A stretch of 5,756 nt of DNA. Origin: JAYVIQ01 sp043770215. GTDB taxonomy: Bacteria; Bacteroidota; Bacteroidia; Cytophagales; JAAEPT01. A program made the translations under genes and the position numbers. This document shows, one piece after another, positions 1 through 5,734 of this stretch. The stretch lies in assembly GCA_043770215.1 (NCBI GenBank), contig JAYVIQ010000116.1:1-5756 (forward strand). The letters run 5' to 3'. Position 1 is the first letter of the stretch, and every line of letters starts with the position of its first letter. The notes beneath the pieces are model-generated. The model did not search any database, was not told where the DNA came from, and worked only from the letters and a program-made list of their open reading frames with translations.

Positions 1-19
1 TTTTTGAGGCTCTTGCCAT
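1..19 (-). CDS. Possible 5' end of a leftward gene running off the window
   Basis: On the minus strand an ATG at 19-17 opens a frame reading M-A-R-A-S-K before the window ends. An AAGGA sequence lies 3 bases before the ATG, which is close for a ribosome binding site and unusual in a region where the other genes show none. Only six codons are visible, so no function can be suggested. The plus strand is also open here: one frame runs to a stop at 49-51 and another to a stop at 66-68, so the C-terminal tail of a rightward gene is an equal alternative. This is a guess that sequence to the left of the window would settle. Confidence 0.2.
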
Positions 20-47
20 ATTTCCTTGCACTTATTACAATAAAAAG

Positions 48-63
48 TTAGATATTTATCTAA
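48..63. repeat. Short inverted repeat (TTAGAT-4 nt-ATCTAA)
   Basis: A perfect 6-bp inverted repeat with a 4-base AT spacer lies 29 bases upstream of the possible leftward start codon at 19. It could be an operator or a weak hairpin. In DNA this AT-rich, a dyad of this size can arise by chance. Confidence 0.25.
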
Positions 64-121
64 TATAAAACAAGTTATGGGTTTTTCAGTAGGCTCTAAC
101 TATTTTTAGTTTTTATTTATT

Positions 122-296
122 TTGTGAATATCCGTTATTGTAGCAGTAGTGGAATTGATTATTGATTTTGGGCGAAACCCTATCTGGTCAGGCTCTATGT
201 TCTCTCTTTTTTTGCTGAAAAAGCAAAAAAGAGCTCCGCTTTGATCCTTTTCGCAAAAAAAATAATAGGTACTGGTATCATTGCGGATATTCACAA
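122..296. repeat. REP/MITE-like palindromic repeat element
   Basis: A perfect 13-bp inverted repeat, TTGTGAATATCCG, bounds this segment (122-134 and, as reverse complement, 284-296). The similarity continues inward with gaps. Inside is a second imperfect inverted pair, TTTTGGGCGAAA at 166-177 against TTTTCGCAAAA at 248-258. At the centre is a hairpin, CTC-T6-GCT against AGC-A6-GAG, with one bulged T (204-233). The nested layout is that of a small non-autonomous palindromic element. From memory, the core (GGGCG...CCC, GGTC-GGCT, GCTGAAAAAGC, CCGCTT-ATCC, CGCAAAA) resembles a widespread structured repeat in Flavobacteriia genomes; I cannot verify this here. No transposase is encoded. Both flanks carry TTTATTT, but this is too AT-rich to call a target duplication. 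A 62-codon GTG-started minus-strand frame covers the element and merely translates its arms, so I do not treat it as a gene. Confidence 0.65.
204..233. other. Central hairpin of the repeat element
   Basis: The two arms pair over 12 bp (CTC/GAG, six T-A pairs, GCT/AGC) with one bulged T at 207 and a 5-base loop GAAAA. The A6 and T7 runs sit inside the stem, so neither strand ends in a free U-tract and it does not look like a classical intrinsic terminator. It lies about 200 bp past the recN stop codon and could still end or stabilise the recN transcript. That role is inference. Confidence 0.5.
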
Positions 297-427
297 TTTA
301 TTTTAGCATTTTGGAAATAATTAAATCAGTAACCTCAATTTATTAACAAGGTACAGATTTTTAATAAAGATTTAGTTCATTATTTACCCCGTGCAATTCA
401 AAAAAAATAATGGTATTTAACTACTAT
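297..427. other. Intergenic region downstream of recN, no gene seen
   Basis: This AT-rich stretch separates the recN stop codon from the repeat element. I found no open frame with a credible protein, no GC-rich hairpin followed by a T-run in the leftward direction, and no promoter box I would defend. The end of the recN transcript is therefore unexplained unless the palindromic element at 122-296 supplies it. Confidence 0.5.
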
Positions 428-2086
428 TTAAGCTTCCCCAATCAAATCTATAGCACTATTTATTGCAGATTGTCCAGGGTTATTGCCTCCAATCATTTCT
501 GCAATTTTGCCAATTCTTTCTTCGCTTTCTATTTTGCGTATGTTGCTGCTAGATACTTGTCCGCTATGATCTTTATAAACAAAAAAGTGATGTTGCCCTT
601 TGGCTGCAATTTGTGGTAAATGAGTAATACAAATCATTTGATGATTTTCTCCCATTTTTTGCATTAATGCGCCCATTTTCAAGGCTATCTCACCAGAGAT
701 ACCCGTATCTATTTCATCAAAAATAATGGTGGGCAAATGTATTTTTTCTGCTAATAAAGATTTTACAGCAAACATAAGTCTAGAAAATTCACCACCAGAA
801 GCAGCTTTACTCATTTCTTGTAAAGCTATGCCTTTGTTGGCACTAAACATAAATTGAATGTCATACAGCCCAAATACAGTAGCTTGTGGAGTAGGGGTAA
901 ATTCAATTTTAAAACCTGCCTCGCTAATGCCTAACAATTGACAGATAGAAATAATTTTTTGATTTATGCCCTCGCTTTTTGCACTTCTATTTTTGTGCAA
1001 CTTTTCGCCTAAAACTACTAACTGTTTATTCTCTTCCTTTAACTTTTTCTCTATTTTGCTAATTTCTTGGTCGAAATTAGCAACCAAATTGGTTTTTTGT
1101 ATTAGTTGATCTCTTAAAGCAATTAGTTCTACTACTTCCAACACTTTATGTTTTCTAAGCAAATTTTGCAAAGTAGTGTATTGATCTAGTTTTAGCTGAG
1201 CATTATCCTCATCTATGTCTAAACTTTCGTTCTCTTTTACTATTATTTTGTACAGCTCTTGCAAGGAAGTTGACAGCTCTAGCATTTGCTCATCTAACGC
1301 TGAATATTTGCCAGATAGTTTAGCCAAATTTTTGGTTTGTTGTAAAGACAAGGCAAGCAAACTAGAAATGGAAATTTCTGAACTTTCTATAATTTGATCT
1401 AATTCTGCCAAATTACTTTTTATTTCAGAAAAATTTTCAATGCTTTTTACTTCATCTTGTAATATTTTTTGGTTTATCTCTTCTAGTTTTATGGCACTTA
1501 ACTCATTTAATAAAAATAAGTTATATTCTTGTTCTTTGCTTCCTCTTTCAGCATTTGACTGTAAATCAAGCAATTGTTTTTTCAAATGACGCAAAAGTTT
1601 ATACTGAGCTGTGTACTCTTTTTTCAATTCAAGAGAGTCACTTAAAAAATCTAGAACATCCTCTTGGTATTCTTTTGTATGTAGCTGCTGAGTTTCATTT
1701 TGTGAATGAATGTCTATAAGCCTATTGCCTAAAGTTTTTAGAACATCTAATGTTACAGGGGAGTCATTTATAAAGGCTCTAGACTTTCCTGCAGGATTTA
1801 TTTCTCTTCTTATTAGAGTTTTGGTTTCATAATCTAAGTCTAAAGTTTCAAAAAGTGAGTGCAAATTATATTTTCCTATGTCAAAAGAAGCCTCTACAAT
1901 ACATTTTTGTTCTTTGTCTAACAAAGTATTTACATCTGCTCTTTGCCCAGTAATTAAACCTAAAGCACCTAATAGGATAGATTTACCCGCTCCAGTTTCT
2001 CCTGTAATGGTATTTAAACCTTCTTGGGGTTTGAAATTAAGCTGTTGTATAAGTACGTAATTTTGTATTTTTAGAGAGCACAGCAT
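428..2086 (-). CDS. recN: DNA repair protein RecN
   Basis: RecN is an SMC-like cytoplasmic ATPase that acts early in recombinational repair of double-strand breaks and promotes RecA-dependent DNA pairing. The 552-residue product has the usual family length and complete ATPase parts: Walker A GETGAGKS at 29-36, the RecN segment DIHSQNETQQL at 125-135, the ABC signature SGGEFSR at 430-436, Walker B IIFDEIDTG at 454-462 with catalytic E458, and the switch histidine in THLPQIA (H489). Between the two ATPase halves, residues about 150-365 are rich in K, E, Q and L, as expected for the antiparallel coiled coil. The ATG start directly precedes the conserved LKIQNYVLI strand and lies 2 bp after the upstream gene's stop. 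No Shine-Dalgarno site is seen, so translation may depend on coupling to that gene. I see no LexA-type box before it; transcription probably comes from upstream of thrC. No frameshift or missing motif. The identification is secure. Confidence 0.97.
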   Translation of the reverse strand: MLCSLKIQNYVLIQQLNFKPQEGLNTITGETGAGKSILLGALGLITGQRADVNTLLDKEQKCIVEASFDIGKYNLHSLFETLDLDYETKTLIRREINPAGKSRAFINDSPVTLDVLKTLGNRLIDIHSQNETQQLHTKEYQEDVLDFLSDSLELKKEYTAQYKLLRHLKKQLLDLQSNAERGSKEQEYNLFLLNELSAIKLEEINQKILQDEVKSIENFSEIKSNLAELDQIIESSEISISSLLALSLQQTKNLAKLSGKYSALDEQMLELSTSLQELYKIIVKENESLDIDEDNAQLKLDQYTTLQNLLRKHKVLEVVELIALRDQLIQKTNLVANFDQEISKIEKKLKEENKQLVVLGEKLHKNRSAKSEGINQKIISICQLLGISEAGFKIEFTPTPQATVFGLYDIQFMFSANKGIALQEMSKAASGGEFSRLMFAVKSLLAEKIHLPTIIFDEIDTGISGEIALKMGALMQKMGENHQMICITHLPQIAAKGQHHFFVYKDHSGQVSSSNIRKIESEERIGKIAEMIGGNNPGQSAINSAIDLIGEA

Positions 2087-2088
2087 AA

Positions 2089-2313
2089 TTAAAATTGATG
2101 AATTTCGTCGGTCATGATTTCTAGAATTTCATTCAATTCTAAAACTTGTTTGTTACGGATTTTGTCACTAAAATAAACTTTACTGTTTTCTACCTCATGA
2201 ATAACTCCAAAAAACACAGCTTTGTTAGCCATTACAATGTGTATGTCTCTGGCCAGAAGCTTTAGAATTTCTTCAGCTTTAGGGAGTTTAACTCTAATGA
2301 TTTTTTTAGGCAT
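2089..2313 (-). CDS. Small conserved-looking protein with possible Sm-like (LSm/Hfq-type) fold
   Basis: I do not recognise this 74-residue protein by name. It has no signal peptide or membrane segment, so it should be cytoplasmic. An N-terminal basic stretch (KKIIRVKLPK) leads into a likely helix (12-22). Four to five short alternating strands follow: IHIVMAN (24-30), AVFFGVIHEVE (32-42), KVYFSD (45-50), QVLELNEI (56-63) and LEIMTD (64-69). The strand-turn-strand-G36-strand-acidic end order resembles an Sm1 motif, and the last strands could take the Sm2 place, but the classical Sm2 or Hfq signature residues are absent. An Sm-like or SH3-type small barrel is inference from pattern only. The ATG lies inside the end of thrC (8-bp overlap, different frame) and the stop is 2 bp before recN, so the gene sits in a translationally coupled chain. 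Being held between two intact genes supports it being real despite its size. Confidence 0.85.
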   Translation of the reverse strand: MPKKIIRVKLPKAEEILKLLARDIHIVMANKAVFFGVIHEVENSKVYFSDKIRNKQVLELNEILEIMTDEIHQF

Positions 2314-3634
2314 CTTGTTTAGTCAATCCCATTAGATAGTTTTTAAATCCGCTAAAGTCTTTCCCCATAGGAATTGATACTTTTTTTCTGTTGATAATAT
2401 CTAACAATCTTTGAGGTATTTCTACTTTTTCACCAATTTCTTCTTCTACAATATCTGCAAATTTAGAGGCATCAGCTGTAGCCAAAAACACACCTACATA
2501 CGCATCGTTTTTTGTGCTTAAATACTCTTTTATTCCTAAATATCCTAAAGCAGTATGAGGGCACATAATGTAGTTGGTTTGTTTAAAAACAGCATGCATG
2601 GCTTGTCTTGTTTGAGTATCACTAAAACTAGAGCCACTAATATTTTCTATTACCTTTTTGAATTCGTTTCCATTCAAGGCAAGCAACCTAGGGAAGTTAC
2701 TAGGGTTGCCTACATCCATAGCGTTTGATATGGTTGATACAGATGGTTTTGCATTAAATACACCTGTTTCTAAATACGTTGGTACAACATTGTTTGCATT
2801 TGTTGTAGCCACAAAATGATCTATGGGTAACCCCATATTTTTTGCAATAAATCCGCCGCAAATGTTTCCAAAATTACCAGATGGAGTACAAAAAACAAGC
2901 TTTTTACCTTCTAATTTACCTTCTCTTTTTAGTTGAGCGTAGGCATTGAAATAATAAAAAGATTGAGGGATAAGCCTAGCAATATTTATAGAATTGGCAG
3001 AGCTTAAATTCATAGTAGAACAAAGTTCTTTGTCTAAAAAGGCTTGTTTTACCAAAGCTTGGCAATCATCAAAAACGCCATCTATTTCTAAAGCAGTAAT
3101 GTTTTGACTTAAAGTAGTGAGTTGCATTTCTTGGCTCATACTTACTTTTCCTGATGGGTAAAGAATGGTTATGGAAATACCATCCATACCTAAAAAGCCT
3201 TGAGCTACAGCACTGCCTGTATCGCCAGAAGTAGCTACCAAAATATTAATGTCTTTTTGCTCTTTTTTTAAGTAATAACTCATGAGTCTAGACATAAATC
3301 TTGCGCCAAAATCTTTAAAAGCTAAAGAAGGCCCGTGAAACAATTCTAAGCAATAGATAGAGTCATGTAAATGAACAGTAGGAGCATCGAAATTTACGGC
3401 ATCATATACCAAATCTTTCAAATCTGACTCTGGTATCTCATCGCCAATAAGAGCTTTAGTTACTTCTAAAGCAATTTCTTGAAATGATAATGTATGAATG
3501 TTTTCAAAAAAACTAAGGGGTAATTTTGGTATAGAAGTAGGCATAAATAAGCCATTATCATCTGGCAAACCTTTAAAAACAGCTTCTTTCAAATCCACTT
3601 CAGCTACTTCTCCTTTTGTACTATATAATTTCAC
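2306..3634 (-). CDS. thrC: Threonine synthase
   Basis: ThrC is a PLP-dependent cytoplasmic lyase that converts O-phosphohomoserine and water to threonine and phosphate, the last step of threonine synthesis. The 442-residue product keeps the family landmarks: N-terminal YSTKGEV, LELFHGPSLAFKDFG (96-110) with K107 as the expected PLP Schiff-base lysine, ATSGDTGSA (134-142), the PSGNFGN loop (251-257) that should hold the cofactor phosphate, NAMDVGNPSN (304-313) and CPHTALGYLG (358-367). The length fits the bacterial enzyme. The start codon is GTG at 3634-3632. It is preferred because it begins the conserved KLYSTKG segment, an in-frame TAG lies a few codons upstream, and the first internal ATG (residue 31) would remove conserved residues. 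A TATCTTTG box 27 bases before the start fits a Bacteroidota promoter. thrC is first in its unit here, without the homoserine kinase gene that commonly precedes it. Its last codons overlap the next gene. Confidence 0.97.
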   Translation of the reverse strand: MKLYSTKGEVAEVDLKEAVFKGLPDDNGLFMPTSIPKLPLSFFENIHTLSFQEIALEVTKALIGDEIPESDLKDLVYDAVNFDAPTVHLHDSIYCLELFHGPSLAFKDFGARFMSRLMSYYLKKEQKDINILVATSGDTGSAVAQGFLGMDGISITILYPSGKVSMSQEMQLTTLSQNITALEIDGVFDDCQALVKQAFLDKELCSTMNLSSANSINIARLIPQSFYYFNAYAQLKREGKLEGKKLVFCTPSGNFGNICGGFIAKNMGLPIDHFVATTNANNVVPTYLETGVFNAKPSVSTISNAMDVGNPSNFPRLLALNGNEFKKVIENISGSSFSDTQTRQAMHAVFKQTNYIMCPHTALGYLGIKEYLSTKNDAYVGVFLATADASKFADIVEEEIGEKVEIPQRLLDIINRKKVSIPMGKDFSGFKNYLMGLTKQDA

Positions 3635-3660
3635 AAAACACGTATTTAAAATCTATAAAG

Positions 3661-3668
3661 CAAAGATA
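3661..3668 (-). promoter_or_regulatory. Probable -7 box of the thrC promoter
   Basis: Read leftward, the sequence is TATCTTTG, an exact match to the Bacteroidota -7 consensus TAnnTTTG. It would place transcription start near 3655 and give a leader of about 20 bases before the GTG of thrC. I cannot see a clear TTG-type -33 element at the usual distance. An 8-bp inverted repeat (AAAGCAAA at 3657-3664, TTTGCTTT at 3676-3683) overlaps the box. It may be incidental to the A- and T-rich context. Confidence 0.6.
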
Positions 3669-3714
3669 ACATTTTTTTGCTTTTTGGTCTTAGAATTTAT
3701 AGCTCTAAAAGTTA

Positions 3715-3757
3715 TATTTAACATTAAACAAAATCCAATTTGGTTTAATATTAAATA
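3715..3757. promoter_or_regulatory. Long inverted repeat in the divergent promoter region (candidate operator)
   Basis: Two 20-base arms, 3715-3734 and 3738-3757, are reverse complements at 18 of 20 positions around the central trinucleotide CCA. The mismatches are 3722 with 3750, and 3730 with 3742. The right arm also contains the perfect palindrome TTTAATATTAAA (3744-3755). The repeat lies upstream of the thrC -7 box, so a transcript starting there would not include it. It is better read as a DNA site than as a leader hairpin. There is no adjacent T-run that would make it a terminator. Confidence 0.5.
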
Positions 3758-3765
3758 AGGCAACC

Positions 3766-3782
3766 TACTTATCCAATAAGTA
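3766..3782. promoter_or_regulatory. Perfect 17-bp dyad TACTTAT-CCA-ATAAGTA (candidate operator)
   Basis: Two perfect 7-base arms flank the same CCA centre as the longer dyad 38 bp to the left; both centres read ATCCAAT. The right edge lies 30 bases before the proposed -7 box of the symporter gene, next to where a -33 element would fall. A regulator bound here could touch that promoter. No regulator gene is present in the window, so the binding protein is unknown and the operator role is inference. Confidence 0.5.
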
Positions 3783-3811
3783 CAATAGTTTTAATCTTCG
3801 AATTCTTTGGT

Positions 3812-3819
3812 TATCTTCG
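3812..3819 (+). promoter_or_regulatory. Possible -7 box of the symporter promoter
   Basis: TATCTTCG differs from the Bacteroidota consensus TAnnTTTG at one base, and differs by the same single base from the TATCTTTG box that faces the other way before thrC. Transcription would begin near 3825, leaving a leader of roughly 16 bases before the ATG at 3842. No convincing -33 element is visible. A related sequence, TTAATCTTCG, lies 20 bases upstream at 3791-3800. Confidence 0.45.
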
Positions 3820-3841
3820 TTTATAATAAAATGAACTAAAT

Positions 3842-5377
3842 ATGAAGCCATTGTTGTTGTTTTCTTTTGTAATAGGGTATTTTTTACTGTTGTTGTTGGT
3901 GGCTTATTTTACCTCTAAAAATTCTAATAACGATTCTTTTTTCAATGGTAATAAAAACAGCAATTGGTTATTGGTTGCTTTTGGAATGATTGGTACATCA
4001 CTTAGTGGGGTTACCTTTGTAAGTGTACCAGGAACAGTAGGTGCAATTGGATTTAACTATTATCAAGTGGTTATAGGTTATTTCATTGGGTATATAGCCA
4101 TTATGTTTGTGTTGTTGCCCCTTTATTATAAGCTAAATTTAACCTCAATTTATCATTACTTAGACCAAAGATTTGGTGCAAAAACATACAAAACTGGGTC
4201 TGTTTTTTTTATTGTTTCTAGAACCCTTGGAGCCACAGCTAGGTTGTATTTAGTAGTAAATATTTTACAAATATTTATTTTAGACAAGATGGGGGTGCCA
4301 TTTGTAGTCACTACAGTGGTTATCTTGCTTTTAATTTTAATGTATACTTTTGAGGGTGGGGTAAAAACGATTATTTATACAGATACCCTACAAACAAGTT
4401 TTATGCTTATTGGATTACTAGTATGTATTTTTTCTATCCTTTACTCTTTAAATTTAAGTTTCGGTGAGGCATTTATGCAATTGTCAGATGCCAAGCTCAC
4501 AAATATTTTTAATGCAAACGTAAATGAATCTGGCTTTTTTGTAAAGCAAATACTTGGGGGTGCATTTATAACTATAGCCATGACAGGACTAGACCAAGAA
4601 ATGATGCAAAAGAACATAAGCGTAAAAACCCTAAGAGATTCACAAAAAAATATGCTTGTATTGGCCATAGTATTGCTTTTTGTAAATTTTCTTTTCTTGA
4701 TGATGGGCGGTTTGCTGCATTTGTATGCTCAAAAAAATGGATTGAGTTTGGTGGGAGATGATATTTTTCCTGGTATAGCGTTGGGGGGGTATTTGGCACC
4801 AATTATAGGTGTTATATTTATACTTGGGTTAATTTCTGCTTTATTTCCTAGTGCAGATGGAGCCTTAACAGCTTTGACCTCATCATTTTGCATAGATATT
4901 TTAGGTTTTAACAAAGAGAGCTTAAGCACGGAAAGTAATAAAAAAAGAAAAAGATTGTTCGTTCATATTTCCTTTACAGTTATTTTCTTCTTGTGTGTCA
5001 TGATTTTTAAATGGATAAATGATAAAAGTATAATAGATATAATTTTAAAGGTTGCCGCCTATACGTATGGACCATTGCTTGGTTTATTTGCATTTGGAAT
5101 ACTTACAAAAAGAAAAGTAAATGATGCTAAATCTATTTGGGTTTGTTTGCTTGCTCCTGTGCTAATACTGATTTTAGATGTGTTAAATAATGCAGATTGG
5201 TTTATAAAAAAACTGGTTTTAGATGAAATTTATGCTGAGCAGTTAAAAGAAATTTCTGCAACCTTGTTTGGTGGATTTAAACTAGGGATAGAAATTTTAA
5301 TTATAAATGGTGTATTGACATTTGCTGGACTTTGGATTATTTCTAGAAGTCCAAATGATAAAATTCTGATGAAATAG
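3842..5377 (+). CDS. Sodium:solute symporter (SSS/SLC5 family), substrate unknown
   Basis: This 511-residue inner-membrane protein should drive uptake of a small solute with a cation gradient. About 13 hydrophobic helices are visible, near residues 3-23, 42-64, 73-95, 119-147, 152-168, 182-204, 234-249, 270-294, 313-335, 372-390, 397-421, 431-448 and 479-500. Family landmarks include GTSLSGVTFVSVPG (51-64) in the unwound core helix, YTFEGGVKTIIYTD (168-181), GLDQEMMQKN (249-258), the ISALFPSADGALTALTSSFCID segment (331-352), and AYTYGPLLGLFAFG (406-419). In PutP the segment matching 336-337 is Ser-Thr and helps form the Na2 site; here it is Pro336-Ser337, so ion coupling may differ. Substrates in the family include proline, sugars, sialic acid and other solutes, and nothing here picks one. 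The ATG follows an A-rich leader without a Shine-Dalgarno site. The gene ends in tandem stops TAG-TAA. A run of seven G (4783-4789) is unusual in this AT-rich gene. Confidence 0.95.
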   Translation: MKPLLLFSFVIGYFLLLLLVAYFTSKNSNNDSFFNGNKNSNWLLVAFGMIGTSLSGVTFVSVPGTVGAIGFNYYQVVIGYFIGYIAIMFVLLPLYYKLNLTSIYHYLDQRFGAKTYKTGSVFFIVSRTLGATARLYLVVNILQIFILDKMGVPFVVTTVVILLLILMYTFEGGVKTIIYTDTLQTSFMLIGLLVCIFSILYSLNLSFGEAFMQLSDAKLTNIFNANVNESGFFVKQILGGAFITIAMTGLDQEMMQKNISVKTLRDSQKNMLVLAIVLLFVNFLFLMMGGLLHLYAQKNGLSLVGDDIFPGIALGGYLAPIIGVIFILGLISALFPSADGALTALTSSFCIDILGFNKESLSTESNKKRKRLFVHISFTVIFFLCVMIFKWINDKSIIDIILKVAAYTYGPLLGLFAFGILTKRKVNDAKSIWVCLLAPVLILILDVLNNADWFIKKLVLDEIYAEQLKEISATLFGGFKLGIEILIINGVLTFAGLWIISRSPNDKILMK

Positions 5378-5452
5378 TAAAGGCATTTACAACATACCAA
5401 CTAAGTTTTGTCAAGATCTAAAGAAATTTCTGAACATTTGATTTATAATACA

Positions 5453-5601
5453 ATGAATATTTTTACGAAGCTTCAGGTTAAAATTGAAAAAGGTGAAATC
5501 GTATTATTAGGGGACGAGCAAAGAAATTTATTGAAGATTTCAAGAAATTTAACACCTTTATGGTAGCTGATTGGAAATTGTTGTTTGGGACCCCCCGCTG
5601 A
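5453..5601 (+). pseudogene. Possible decayed small gene, coding-like text in two frames
   Basis: An ATG at 5453 opens a 37-codon frame (MNIFTKLQVKIEKGEIVLLG...) ending in TAG at 5564-5566. A second frame on the same strand is open from 5497 to a TGA at 5599-5601. It has no start codon but reads plausibly as protein: RAKKFIEDFKKFNTFMVADW and then KLLFGTPR. Joining the first frame to the second near 5510-5520 would give a product of about 50 residues, which suggests a frameshifted remnant. I recognise neither part. The segment also has a direct repeat AAGAAATTTA (5521-5530 and 5542-5551). Alternatives are a real 37-residue peptide, or a non-coding transcript ending at the terminator at 5699-5734. 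Confidence 0.25.
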
Positions 5602-5698
5602 TTGTAGTACAATGTCGTTAAGTTAAGAAAAACTTAAAGAAATAATAAGAGAAGTTACGAAAATTCTGTAAATTCAGATAGTAAAAAACAGGGAATAA

Positions 5699-5734
5699 GT
5701 GAAGAAGCCCTTTACCTAGAAGGGCTTTTTTCAC
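5699..5734 (+). terminator. Intrinsic terminator, possibly bidirectional
   Basis: The core stem AAGCCCTT (5705-5712) pairs with AAGGGCTT (5720-5727) around the 7-base loop TACCTAG. The run of six T at 5726-5731 gives the U-tract expected for rightward termination. Pairing extends outward through one G-T pair and one bulged T to GTG/CAC at 5699-5701 and 5732-5734. The outer part makes the hairpin nearly symmetrical, so it may also stop leftward transcription, although the leftward U-tract is interrupted. It lies about 320 bases past the symporter stop codon. It may end the symporter mRNA after a long 3' region, or a separate transcript from 5378-5700. Confidence 0.85.

Noticed and set aside
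98..111. AACTA/TAGTT hairpin followed by T-rich DNA, as a terminator for a leftward or rightward transcript
   Set aside because: Only five AT-dominated base pairs; too weak to call a terminator in this base composition.
106..294. 62-codon minus-strand frame with a GTG start over the palindromic element
   Set aside because: Its ends are the two arms of the inverted repeat in translation (NIRN... and ...TDIHKINK) and its middle is the hairpin. It is explained by the repeat and has no sign of protein selection.
410..2060. Plus-strand frames of 60-69 codons opposite recN (410-619, 1215-1397, 1878-2060)
   Set aside because: All are antisense to well-conserved recN segments and have unremarkable Ser- and Phe-rich translations typical of shadow frames.
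3498..3758. 86-codon plus-strand frame from within thrC into the intergenic region
   Set aside because: It lies antisense to conserved thrC codons, and its right half is AT-rich promoter DNA that reads as low-complexity protein. It looks like a shadow of thrC.
3635..3841. Threonine attenuator or riboswitch before thrC
   Set aside because: The proposed leader is only about 20 bases, no Thr- or Ile-rich leader peptide is present, and the long inverted repeat lies upstream of the promoter box without a T-run.
4441..4929. Overlapping minus-strand frames opposite the symporter
   Set aside because: They lie antisense to conserved transmembrane segments, overlap one another in different frames, and have no independent support.
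5618..5637. TTAAGTT/AACTTAA inverted repeat as an insertion-sequence end or operator
   Set aside because: It is short and AT-rich, has no partner end in the window and no transposase nearby. A search of an IS database with 5600-5660 would decide.
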